DNA from: Stenotrophomonas sp. 24(2023)
GTDB lineage: Bacteria; Pseudomonadota; Gammaproteobacteria; Xanthomonadales; Xanthomonadaceae
Length of the DNA stretch: 64,000 nt
Direction: 5' to 3'
NCBI RefSeq assembly: GCF_030913365.1
Contig: NZ_CP133160.1
Span: 2,828,001 to 2,892,000, forward strand
In this document: in pieces, positions 33,461 through 40,721 of the stretch
Position numbering within the stretch: the first letter of the stretch is position 1
How the letters are laid out: each line of letters starts with the position of its first letter
Notes under the pieces: model-generated
Told to the model about the DNA's origin: nothing
The model's input: only the letters and a program-made list of their open reading frames with translations
Database searches by the model: none
Translations under genes and position numbers: made by a program

Positions 33461-33735
33461 ATGTTCCTCCGATGATCTGTCTCCACGGGGTGCCTATGGC
33501 CGCTGTTGCTGACCGACGCATCCTTGGCTGCCAGCCGACAGCGCGCGCCGAATGCAGGCTTTGCCGGGTGCTGGCAGCCGTGGTGGTGACGGTGGTTCAC
33601 CAGGTAGCGAAGCCCGTGCACATCGTGCAGCGGGCGCAGGGGGTGAATTGGGTGCACGGGGTGCGCTTCTTTCCACTGCGCCCGGTGCAGCCCTGCGCCA
33701 GATGCGTGACCTGTCACCTCCGCCAGTGTTGTCAC
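33457..33735 (-). CDS. Small His-rich hypothetical protein (GTG start)
   Basis: A 92-residue frame from GTG 33735, ending in a TGA that overlaps the start of the HTH gene. It is rich in His, Pro and Arg (AHPVHPIHPLRPLHDVHG, NHRHHHGCQHP). No family is recognised. The case for it being real is the 4-nt GTGA overlap on both sides, a pattern typical of translationally coupled phage genes; the sequence composition alone would not prove it. The same frame stays open up to an ATG at 34059. Confidence 0.45.
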   Translation of the reverse strand: MTTLAEVTGHASGAGLHRAQWKEAHPVHPIHPLRPLHDVHGLRYLVNHRHHHGCQHPAKPAFGARCRLAAKDASVSNSGHRHPVETDHRRNM

Positions 33736-33974
33736 CCTTGACACCGTCTCACCCGTCTGCAGCGCGCGCCGCCCGTACGGTCTCGGTGGCGCTCGGTGCG
33801 GATGCCAAGCAGGTGCTCGCGCAAAGGGTGCAATCCACGACATGTGCGAAGGGGGCAATCGGTGCAGTGCGGTGCAACCGTCTCGCCACTTCTGGCGGTG
33901 CTGTGATGCGCAGAGCAGGGGCGGGGTGTGCGCAAAACCACACACCCCCTGGTAGTAGTTATCTGTGCACTCAC
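33732..33974 (-). CDS. Small Cys/Arg-rich hypothetical protein (GTG start)
   Basis: An 80-residue frame from GTG 33974 with the cysteine cluster CTDCPLRTC, which could bind metal, and an Arg-rich tail. Its TGA overlaps the GTG of the next small gene. The start codon lies inside the first operator-like dyad (33967-33983), so a bound regulator could block it directly. Not recognised; the support is organisational. Confidence 0.4.
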   Translation of the reverse strand: MSAQITTTRGCVVLRTPRPCSAHHSTARSGETVAPHCTDCPLRTCRGLHPLREHLLGIRTERHRDRTGGARCRRVRRCQG

Positions 33975-34102
33975 CCTGAGTACGGCTTTGTCCCGAAATT
34001 GACCCTGACCGTACTCGCCCCGAGTACGCTTTCGTTAGATTCTCGTTACGTTTAGACATGACCGTACTCGCCTTGAGTGCGGGGCGTACTCACCTTGAGT
34101 GC
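33967..34102. promoter_or_regulatory. Four 17-bp operator-like dyads
   Basis: Copies at 33967-33983, 34011-34027, 34064-34080 and 34086-34102 fit (G)(T/C)ACTC(A/G)CC(C/T)(C/T)GAGT(A/G)C. The second, GTACTCGCCCCGAGTAC, has near-perfect twofold symmetry. All are the same length and orientation-neutral, and lie upstream of the minus-strand small genes. They could be repressor operators or replication iterons. Confidence 0.8.
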
Positions 34103-34341
34103 CGCGTTTTTTGGCATTCGCCGACGTAGTCACCATTCGGCCCAATGTTCGTCAGCAGGAAGGAGCGCGCGCGGCCGGTGCCGGTCTTCTGATCGAAGTT
34201 GCTGGGTTTGACTTCCTCGATCCACCCACGCTCCTCCAGTGCGGCGAAGGCGGCTTGCACCTTCGCCTGACCGACATTTGCCAGCCTGCGTCTGGCCTCT
34301 CTCACGCTGAGGAATACCTCGTTCCCTGCAGATGGCCTATA
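34090..34341 (-). pseudogene. Truncated winged-helix protein, C-terminal fragment
   Basis: About 83 codons on the minus strand read SVREARRRLANVGQAKVQAA, LEERGWIEEV and RARSFLLTNIGPNG. This is the recognition helix and wing of a phage or plasmid winged-helix protein of the replication/regulator type. Sequence beyond about 34341 no longer fits, because it is the antisense of the next core gene and its upstream region. The N-terminal part was thus lost at the island edge. The fourth operator dyad overlaps its stop region. Confidence 0.6.
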
Positions 34342-34548
34342 CGGAAGACTCCAGCGACACCTGTTGGCATGGCGCCAGGTATTCGGTGGCAAACGGCTGT
34401 ATTCCTTGTCATTACAGCCGGTCATGCATTCATGCGGTGGAATGGTTCGTGCTGGCCAGGTATGGCAATCTGCAGGCAATTCCGAACGGGGCGTGCATGG
34501 AATGCAGCATGCGGCGGGCAAGTGGCAGACGCGTCGGGGAGCTGGCTG

Positions 34549-35478
34549 ATGGACTTCACCGGCCTGACAAAGAAGTTTCCCAACAACCGGCCGCTGTCGG
34601 ACTTCGAGCGTGAACATCGCTTGCTGCAGAAGAAGCGGCTGGATGTGCCGCTGCTGGCGCAGCTGTGCGTGGTGACGATGAATTCCCGCACGCTGGTATC
34701 GGTCGATCGCTGGTACGCCTACCGTGGTTATATCGCGCTGCTCGGGCTGATCGGTGTGGCCTTCGCGGTCGGCGGCATCGCGATGCTGGCCTGGATTCTG
34801 CTGATCGACAAAGCGCCGAATGAGAACGGCATCTGGGAGGCCATTTTCTTCGGCATCGTGATGTTCGCGGGGTTGGGGGTGGCCGGCGCCTGGGTGGCAC
34901 GCAAGGAACTGTTCCGCTGGACCTATTACCCTATCGTGCTGGACCGTAAAACCCGGCAGGTGCATGTGTTCCGGCTGGATGGCACGGTACTGAGCGCGCC
35001 GTGGGATACGATCTATTTCACGCTGGGGCGGGGCACCGGACCGGTGGGGGCGTTCAACTGGGACATCCGCGGGCTGATCCTGGCCGAGGACGGCGTGACG
35101 GTGAAAGAGACCTTCGCGTTCTGCATCACCACCGGCGAAATCGAACATGCGCATTCGCACTGGGAATTCCTGCGGCGCTACATGCAGGAAGGCCCCGCGG
35201 CGGTGCGTGAGGCCGTGCTGTACTGCATGCCGCTGGAGCGCAGGCCGGAAAGCTTTGCGGTCGGCAAGGAACGCATCTTCGCCAACGATGCGCATGCGCC
35301 GGCCTTCATGTACCTGACGATGATTCCCTTCAACTACGTGCACGCGCTGGCGCGTTGGCTGGTGATGCGCACCAGCAAGGTGCCGGTGTTTCCGCCGGCG
35401 ATCGAGGCGGCCAGACGGCCCGAGCCGGATGACCCGTATGTGTTCGACGCCTCGATGAATCCCGAGGACCTGCGCTAG
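34549..35478 (+). CDS. DUF6708-like membrane protein
   Basis: A 309-residue protein with two adjacent hydrophobic helices (about residues 61-82 and 96-116) and a soluble C-terminal two-thirds. KELFRWTYYPIVLDRKTRQVHVFRLDGTV and a WDTIYFTLGRG stretch resemble a Xanthomonadaceae/Burkholderia family annotated DUF6708; I am only moderately sure of the family name. GTGTTTCCGCCG-type codon use is normal for the core genome, so it probably lies outside the island. The ATG at 34549 was chosen from the start of conserved-looking sequence; the open frame upstream is longer. Function unknown. Confidence 0.65.
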   Translation: MDFTGLTKKFPNNRPLSDFEREHRLLQKKRLDVPLLAQLCVVTMNSRTLVSVDRWYAYRGYIALLGLIGVAFAVGGIAMLAWILLIDKAPNENGIWEAIFFGIVMFAGLGVAGAWVARKELFRWTYYPIVLDRKTRQVHVFRLDGTVLSAPWDTIYFTLGRGTGPVGAFNWDIRGLILAEDGVTVKETFAFCITTGEIEHAHSHWEFLRRYMQEGPAAVREAVLYCMPLERRPESFAVGKERIFANDAHAPAFMYLTMIPFNYVHALARWLVMRTSKVPVFPPAIEAARRPEPDDPYVFDASMNPEDLR

Positions 35479-35569
35479 GCACGTTGGCGCCGCAGCGCCG
35501 TCCTTGCCATGCGCGCCGGGGCATGCTCCCATCGGCAGGGACACCATGCCGCGCCACGGGAGCCCCGCC

Positions 35570-35950
35570 ATGCCGCTTGCCCGCATCGACCTTCGCAAGG
35601 GAAAGACCCCCGAGTACCGCCAGCGCGTGGGCGAGGTGGTGTACCAGGCCATGCTGGCCATCGGCGTGCCACCGGATGACCGCTTCCAGGTCATCCAGGA
35701 GCACGATGCCGATGGACTGGTCTACGACCCGGGCTACCTGGGCATTGCCCGCACCGATGACTTCATCTGCATCCAGGTCACCTGGAACGAAGGCCGCACG
35801 CTGGAGCAGAAGAAGGCGTTCTACCTGGCCGTGGCCGACGGGCTGCACGCCGCCGTGGGTGTGCGCCGGGAAGACGTATTCATCAACCTGGTGGAAGTGA
35901 AACGGGAAAACTGGTCCTTCGGCAACGGCGTCGCCCAGTACGCCAGCTGA
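35570..35950 (+). CDS. Tautomerase family protein
   Basis: A 126-residue 4-oxalocrotonate-tautomerase-like enzyme. The ATG at 35570 places Pro at position 2, the catalytic N-terminal proline exposed after Met removal; longer in-frame starts (35504, 35546) would bury it. GGGAG lies 8 bp upstream. Other motifs are LRKGKTPEYRQRVGEVVYQAM and the C-terminal FINLVEVKRENWSFGNGVAQ. The substrate is unknown. It ends 3 bp before the convergent hydrolase. Confidence 0.88.
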   Translation: MPLARIDLRKGKTPEYRQRVGEVVYQAMLAIGVPPDDRFQVIQEHDADGLVYDPGYLGIARTDDFICIQVTWNEGRTLEQKKAFYLAVADGLHAAVGVRREDVFINLVEVKRENWSFGNGVAQYAS

Positions 35951-35953
35951 GGG

Positions 35954-36778
35954 CTATTTCCGCCGCTGCGCGAACAGCCAGTCACGCCACCAGCGGCCCG
36001 GCTGGATGTCCGCAGGTGGCTGGTGCGCCAGCCCCTGGTACTGGCGGAACTGCACGCGCGTATTGCCGGCGCGCTGCAGGGCCAGGAAGAAGCGGTGGTC
36101 GGCGGTGATCGGATTGTTGTCATCGGCATCGCCATGCACGATCAGCACCGGCAACTGGCGCAGCGTGCGTGCACTGTCATCGGCCGGCGCGATGCCCGAG
36201 AACGGCACGATCGCGGCCAGCAGCGTGTCATCCAGCGTGGGCGCCAGCCATGCCGCCGAGCCGCCCATCGAGAAGCCGGTTGCGTAGATACGCGCGGTGT
36301 CCACCGGATGATGGGCGGCGAAATCGCGCGCCAGTTCCAGCGCATGGGCCAGCACCGGCGCTGCGGTGGCATGCTGGTCGGGGCCCGGTGGCCCGTAGTG
36401 GGCGCTGCGTTCGGCGAACTGTGGCACCAGCACGAATGCGGGGTAACGTGCGCGCGTTTCGGGCAGCGCCCAGCTTTTGGCCATGCGGTCCAGCTGCAGG
36501 CGGTTGTCGGTGCCGATGCCGCCGGAGCTGTGCAGCTGGATCACCAGCGGATAGCGCCTGCCGGGCTCGATCCGCTGCGGTGGCAGCACCCGATAGGGCA
36601 CGCTGCTGCCGTCGCGGGCGGTGAAGCGGGCCGCATCGAACACCGTCTCGTCCACCGCGGCCATCGCATCCGGTGCCAGTGCACCCACATCGGTGATGTG
36701 GCTGATGGGCGTGGCGGCGTGTGCGGCGGTGGCCAGCGCACCGGCCATGCCGAGGGCAAGGGTCAGCAGTCGAAACAT
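35954..36778 (-). CDS. Secreted alpha/beta hydrolase (predicted peptidase/esterase)
   Basis: A 274-residue exported protein with a signal peptide (about 1-21, ending AAHAA). The alpha/beta hydrolase triad is Ser170 (TGFSMGGSA), an Asp in VHGDADD (217 or 219) and His252 (LAHQPP). PLVIQLHSSGG and the LVPQF strand fit the dienelactone-hydrolase/prolyl-oligopeptidase-like group. The ATG at 36778 starts the signal peptide; the extra upstream frame is not conserved. The substrate cannot be given. A related gene lies at the right end of the window. Confidence 0.82.
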   Translation of the reverse strand: MFRLLTLALGMAGALATAAHAATPISHITDVGALAPDAMAAVDETVFDAARFTARDGSSVPYRVLPPQRIEPGRRYPLVIQLHSSGGIGTDNRLQLDRMAKSWALPETRARYPAFVLVPQFAERSAHYGPPGPDQHATAAPVLAHALELARDFAAHHPVDTARIYATGFSMGGSAAWLAPTLDDTLLAAIVPFSGIAPADDSARTLRQLPVLIVHGDADDNNPITADHRFFLALQRAGNTRVQFRQYQGLAHQPPADIQPGRWWRDWLFAQRRK

Positions 36779-36900
36779 CGGGGCCTTCCGGTGGCGTACA
36801 GGGCGGTCTGCCCGAGTGTAGGCGCTGGCCCGCACCGGGGACAGCGGGCGGCCACGCGCGTTTTTCATGGCTGCCCGCCATCGGTTTCATGGCGTTGGCG

Positions 36901-37632
36901 TCATGCCGGGTGAGTGACACCGGCGGCACGCGCCAGTGCGGTGGCATGCGCGCTGCCGCGCCGCTCGCTGTAGCGGTCCACCAGGTAGTCGGCGCGATCG
37001 CGGGTGAGTACGGTGAACTTCACCAGTTCCTCCATCACATCCACCATGCGTTCGTAGTAGGGCGAGGGCTTCATGCGGCCGTCGTCGTCGAATTCCTGCC
37101 AGGCCTTGGCCACCGAGGACTGGTTGGGGAGGGTCAGCATGCGCATCCAGCGGCCCAGCACGCGCAACGTGTTGACGGTGTTGAACGACTGCGAACCGCC
37201 GCTGACCTGCATCACCGCCAGTGTCTTGCCCTGGGTGGGGCGCACGCTGCCTTCCTCCAGCGGCAGCCAGTCGATCTGGTTCTTGAACACACCGGTGACC
37301 GTGCCATGCCGTTCCGGGCTGACCCAGACATGGCCATCGGCCCACTGCGACCACTGGCGCAGGCGCTGCACCTCGGGGTGGTCCTTGCCGACGCTGTCGA
37401 GCATGGGCAGGTGGTGCGGATCGAACACGCGGGTCTGGCAGCCCAGGTGCTGCAGCACCCGTTCAGCCTCCAGGGCCAGCTTGCGGCTGAACGATTGCGG
37501 GCGCAGCGACCCGTACAGCAGCAGGATGCGCGGTGGCTGGGCGGGCGTGGCGCCCAGTGCGGCATGGTCGGGGCCTGGCAGCAGGGAGGCGTCCAGGTGC
37601 GAGGGCAGGGGAGTTGCGTTCGGCTTATTCAT
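36901..37632 (-). CDS. arsH: Organoarsenical resistance flavoprotein ArsH
   Basis: A 243-residue NADPH-dependent FMN reductase of the ArsH type, which oxidises trivalent organoarsenicals. FMN-binding motif [36 protein letters not shown] and [14 protein letters not shown] are diagnostic. It is divergent from arsR with only 17 bp between the two start codons, so the promoters overlap. It belongs functionally with arsC and acr3. Confidence 0.93.
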   Translation of the reverse strand: MNKPNATPLPSHLDASLLPGPDHAALGATPAQPPRILLLYGSLRPQSFSRKLALEAERVLQHLGCQTRVFDPHHLPMLDSVGKDHPEVQRLRQWSQWADGHVWVSPERHGTVTGVFKNQIDWLPLEEGSVRPTQGKTLAVMQVSGGSQSFNTVNTLRVLGRWMRMLTLPNQSSVAKAWQEFDDDGRMKPSPYYERMVDVMEELVKFTVLTRDRADYLVDRYSERRGSAHATALARAAGVTHPA

Positions 37633-37668
37633 TCGACTATTCTAGAAATATGGAAACGAATAATGCAA
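37614..37668. promoter_or_regulatory. Overlapping divergent arsR/arsH promoters with shared operator
   Basis: Plus strand: TTGCGT (37614-37619), 18-bp spacer, TATTCT (37638-37643), expected start at the arsR ATG. Minus strand: TTGCAT (37668-37663), 18-bp spacer, TAGAAT (37644-37639), expected start at the arsH ATG. The -10 boxes overlap. A dyad TTATTC (37625-37630) / GAATAA (37658-37663), extended by ATTCG / CGAAT, spans both and is a likely ArsR site. Confidence 0.65.
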
Positions 37669-37979
37669 TCGCCGCCCTGACCGCCCTGGGTCATGTGACC
37701 CGCCTGGCGGCCTTCCGTCTGCTGGTCGAAGCCGGTCCGGCCGGGCGCATGGCCGGGGATATCGCCGCCGCCCTGCAGGTGCCGCCGGCCACGCTCAGCT
37801 TCCACCTGAAGGAACTGCTGCAGGCTGGGCTGGTGCACAGCCAGAGCCAGGGCCGCCATGTCTGCTACCGGGCCAACTTCGATGCGATGACCGGCCTGAT
37901 CGCCTACCTCACCCACAACTGCTGCGCCGGCTCTCCCAGTGCCGACTGCAGCCCGTCGGCGCCGGACTGCGCCTGCTGA
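37650..37979 (+). CDS. arsR: Arsenic-responsive repressor ArsR
   Basis: A 109-residue winged-helix repressor of the ArsR/SmtB family. The recognition helix is in PPATLSFHLKELLQAGLV with the wing SQSQGRHVCYRA. It lacks the Cys-x-Cys of E. coli ArsR in helix 3; instead vicinal Cys91-Cys92 (HNCCAG) and Cys100, 107 and 109 lie at the C-terminus, as in the Acidithiobacillus-type ArsR that binds As(III) there. The ATG at 37650 may also be the transcription start. Confidence 0.93.
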   Translation: METNNAIAALTALGHVTRLAAFRLLVEAGPAGRMAGDIAAALQVPPATLSFHLKELLQAGLVHSQSQGRHVCYRANFDAMTGLIAYLTHNCCAGSPSADCSPSAPDCAC

Positions 37980-37996
37980 CCCTGGAGACTGCTGTC

Positions 37997-38503
37997 GTGA
38001 CCCTGCAACGCGTCCTGTTCCTGTGTACGGGCAATTCCGCCCGCAGTATCCTGGCCGAAGCCACGCTGCGCGCGTGGGCCGGACACCGCTTCGAAGTATT
38101 CAGCGCCGGCAGCCAGCCTGCCGGTGTGGTCAACCCGCATGCCCTGGCCCAACTGCAGGCCGAGGGCATCGCCACGGCCGGGCTGCGCAGCAAATCGTGG
38201 GACGAATTCATCCATGGCACGCCGATGGACCTGGTGATCACCGTCTGCGATGCGGCGGCGGCCGAGGCCTGTCCGGTGGTGTTCGGTGATTTCCTGCGTA
38301 CGCACTGGGGCCTGCCGGACCCGGCGGCGGTGCAGGGCAGTGATGCGGACAAGCAGCAGGCGTTCGCCCAGGCTCATGCCATCGTCAAGGCACGGCTGCT
38401 GGCGCTGCTGGCCTTGCCGGCGGCGACCTGGGGCGACCGGGCGCACCTGAAGCGGGCGCTGGACCGCATCGGCTTCGTGCAGCCGGACGACCCCCGGGCC
38501 TGA
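37997..38503 (+). CDS. arsC: Arsenate reductase (low-molecular-weight phosphatase type)
   Basis: Reduces arsenate to arsenite for export. A 168-residue LMW-PTP-fold protein with the P-loop LCTGNSARS (Cys10, Arg16), the FSAGSQPAG strand and the LVITVCDAA motif with a second Cys. GTG start at 37997, 17 bp after arsR, with GGAG upstream. Third gene of the locus, followed by acr3 after 25 bp. Confidence 0.92.
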   Translation: MTLQRVLFLCTGNSARSILAEATLRAWAGHRFEVFSAGSQPAGVVNPHALAQLQAEGIATAGLRSKSWDEFIHGTPMDLVITVCDAAAAEACPVVFGDFLRTHWGLPDPAAVQGSDADKQQAFAQAHAIVKARLLALLALPAATWGDRAHLKRALDRIGFVQPDDPRA

Positions 38504-38528
38504 AGACTGCTGTTCGAGACCGCGTGCC

Positions 38529-39551
38529 ATGAGCCTGTTCGAGCGTTACCTGACCCTGTGGGTCGCCCTGTGCATTGTCGTCGGCACCGCACTGGGGCAT
38601 CTGTTTCCCGGTGCATTCGCCGCGCTGGCCGCGCTGGAGGTAGCCAAGGTCAACCTGCCGGTGGCGGTGCTGATCTGGTTGATGATCGTTCCGATGCTGC
38701 TGAAGGTGGACTTCGCGGCGATGCGCCAGGTGGGCCAGCACTGGAAGGGAATCGGCGTCACCCTGTTCATCAACTGGGCCGTGAAGCCCTTCTCGATGGC
38801 GCTGCTGGGCTGGCTGTTCCTGCGTCATCTGTTCGCCGACCTGCTGCCGCCCGGGCAGGTGGACAGCTACATCGCCGGCCTGATCCTGCTGGCGGCAGCC
38901 CCCTGCACGGCGATGGTGTTCGTGTGGAGCAACCTGTGCCGGGGCGATGCGGCGTTCACCCTGAGCCAGGTCGCGTTGAACGACGCCATCATGGTGGTCG
39001 CCTATGCGCCGGTGGTGGCGCTGCTGCTGGGCCTGTCAGCCATCACCGTGCCGTGGGGCACGCTGGTGCTGTCGGTGGGGCTGTACATCGTGGTGCCGGT
39101 GCTGCTGGCCGCGCTGTTGCGGCGGGTGCTGCTGGTACGCCGTGGCGCGCAGGGACTGCAGCGGGTACTGCACCGGCTGGGGCCGCTGTCGCTGGCGGCA
39201 CTGCTGCTGATGCTGCTGGTGCTGTTCGGGTTCCAGGGCGAGCAGATCGTGCGCCAGCCGCTGGTGATCGCACTGATCGCCGTACCGATCCTGGTGCAGG
39301 TGTACTTCACCTCGGGGCTGTCCTACCTGCTCAACCGGCAGCTGGGCGTGGCCCACTGCGTGGCGGGGCCTTCGGCATTGATTGGTGCCAGCAACTTCTT
39401 CGAGCTGGCGGTGGCCACGGCAGTAGGCCTGTTCGGTGTGCACTCCGGGGCGGCACTGGCCACGGTGGTGGGCGTGCTGATCGAGGTACCGGTGATGTTG
39501 TCGGTGGTGCGCATCGTCAACGCCTCACGCCGCTGGTACGAGCGGGCCTAG
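38529..39551 (+). CDS. acr3: Arsenite exporter of the ACR3 family
   Basis: A 340-residue inner-membrane transporter with ten predicted helices that exports As(OH)3. The functional Cys126 in helix 4 (LAAAPCTAMVFVWS) and the conserved Glu in SNFFELAVATAVGLFG are present. This is ACR3, not the unrelated ArsB carrier. It is the last gene of arsR-arsC-acr3 and its stop codon lies inside a palindrome that probably terminates both this and the convergent MFS gene. Confidence 0.95.
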   Translation: MSLFERYLTLWVALCIVVGTALGHLFPGAFAALAALEVAKVNLPVAVLIWLMIVPMLLKVDFAAMRQVGQHWKGIGVTLFINWAVKPFSMALLGWLFLRHLFADLLPPGQVDSYIAGLILLAAAPCTAMVFVWSNLCRGDAAFTLSQVALNDAIMVVAYAPVVALLLGLSAITVPWGTLVLSVGLYIVVPVLLAALLRRVLLVRRGAQGLQRVLHRLGPLSLAALLLMLLVLFGFQGEQIVRQPLVIALIAVPILVQVYFTSGLSYLLNRQLGVAHCVAGPSALIGASNFFELAVATAVGLFGVHSGAALATVVGVLIEVPVMLSVVRIVNASRRWYERA

Positions 39552-39557
39552 GCCCGC
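39542..39557. terminator. Bidirectional palindrome between acr3 and the MFS gene
   Basis: GCGGGCC-TA-GGCCCGC spans the acr3 TAG stop codon. Its loop is very small and no T-run follows, so termination efficiency is uncertain. Confidence 0.45.
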
Positions 39558-39570
39558 CCGTACCGGAAGC

Positions 39571-40701
39571 TCATGCTTTCAGCCAGCGCGTGGATGCAGC
39601 GACCAGCAGCAGTGCGGCGGCCACACCGATGAAGGCGCCGACCAGGCCGATGTGGTGCGCGCCGAAGCCGATCAGCGCCGGCCCGGCCAGCACGCCGGCA
39701 TACCCCAGCGTGGTGACGGCGGTGATGGCGATCGATTCGGGCATGCGCTTCTGGTTGCCGGCCAGCGAGAACAGCGCCGGCACCACGTTGGCGCAGCCCA
39801 GGCCCAGCATCACGTAGCCGGCCAGCGATGCCTGCCATGGCGTGACCAGGGTCAGCACCAGCACGCCGGCGGCGCCCAGCAGGCTGCCCAGCACGATGGT
39901 GCGGCGATGGCCCAGGCGTTCGACCACCGGATCACCGAACAGGCGGGCCACGGTCATCGTCAGGGCGAAGGTGGCAAAGCCGATGCCGGCATGGGCGGTG
40001 GCCACGCCGCGCACGTCGGCCAGGAACACCGCACTCCAGTCCATCATCGCGCCTTCGGCGAGGAAGGCGACGAACGCCAGCAGGCTGATGAACAGCACCA
40101 CGCCGCGCGGCCAGGCCAGCATCGGTCCTTCGTGGCCGGCCCGTTCGCTGCGCCAGTGGCGCACCGATGCCATCGCCAGCAGCACCAGCGCGGCCATGCC
40201 GGCCAGCACCGACGGCAGCGGTGCCAGCACGGTATACAGCACGGTCATCGCGGCCCCCCCGATGAAGCCGCCGATGCTGTAGAAGGCGTGGAAGCCGGAC
40301 ATCATCGCGCGGCCGGAATCGCGCTCGACCACCACGGCCTGCACGTTCATCGTGCAATCCATCGCGCCCACGCCCGCACCGAATGCGAACAGCACCAGGC
40401 CCAACGTCCAGGCCGATGGTGCCAGCACCAGGCCGGGCAGGGTCACGAGGATCAGCGCGGTGGTGGCGATCATCACCGCGCGGCAGCCCACGCGCGCGGC
40501 CAGCAGGCCGGCCAGCGGCATCGCCAGCAGCGAACCGGCACCCAGGCACAGCAGCACCAGGCCGAGTGTGGCGTCGTTGGCCCCGGTACGGTCCTTGGCA
40601 AAGGGCACCAGCGTGGCCCACATCGCGGTGGCGAATCCAGGAATGAAAAAGGCGGCGCGGGTGGCGTGCTGCTGCGCGCGCGGTCGGTGCGGTGTCGTCA
40701 T
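39571..40701 (-). CDS. MFS transporter
   Basis: A 376-residue major facilitator with about 12 hydrophobic helices. The GCRAVMIATTAL and LGHRRTIVLGSLLGAAG loops match the FucP/YbjJ-like branch that includes many fungal- and plant-sugar-type carriers, but no substrate can be read. The ATG at 40701 was chosen because upstream in-frame sequence belongs to the antisense of the deoR gene. It is 20 bp downstream of the DeoR regulator gene on the same strand and is presumably controlled by it. Confidence 0.85.
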   Translation of the reverse strand: MTTPHRPRAQQHATRAAFFIPGFATAMWATLVPFAKDRTGANDATLGLVLLCLGAGSLLAMPLAGLLAARVGCRAVMIATTALILVTLPGLVLAPSAWTLGLVLFAFGAGVGAMDCTMNVQAVVVERDSGRAMMSGFHAFYSIGGFIGGAAMTVLYTVLAPLPSVLAGMAALVLLAMASVRHWRSERAGHEGPMLAWPRGVVLFISLLAFVAFLAEGAMMDWSAVFLADVRGVATAHAGIGFATFALTMTVARLFGDPVVERLGHRRTIVLGSLLGAAGVLVLTLVTPWQASLAGYVMLGLGCANVVPALFSLAGNQKRMPESIAITAVTTLGYAGVLAGPALIGFGAHHIGLVGAFIGVAAALLLVAASTRWLKA

Positions 40702-40721
40702 GGCGGAAGTGGCAGTGAGGA

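Larger units (their letters stand above)
29655..34341. mobile_element. Degraded prophage or genomic island beside tRNA-Val
   Basis: GC content drops visibly relative to the flanks and the genes lie almost wholly on the minus strand. Contents are a stop-interrupted tail tape measure fragment, a phage-type HTH protein, a truncated winged-helix protein, overlapping small genes and a repeated operator. No integrase, terminase, capsid or lysis gene is visible, and I found no second copy of the tRNA 3' end on the right. Both limits are therefore approximate. Confidence 0.7.

Noticed and set aside
33552..34055. 167-codon plus-strand frame in the island
   Set aside because: It lies opposite the GTGA-linked minus-strand genes, has no ribosome site or domain, and would cross the operator dyads.
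34103..34548. Possible right attachment site matching the tRNA-Val 3' end
   Set aside because: I found no copy of the T-arm/acceptor sequence of tRNA-Val here by eye, so no att site is claimed.
34090..35694. 534-codon minus-strand frame
   Set aside because: Only the last ~83 codons (34090-34341) look like protein; the rest is antisense of the DUF6708-like and tautomerase genes.
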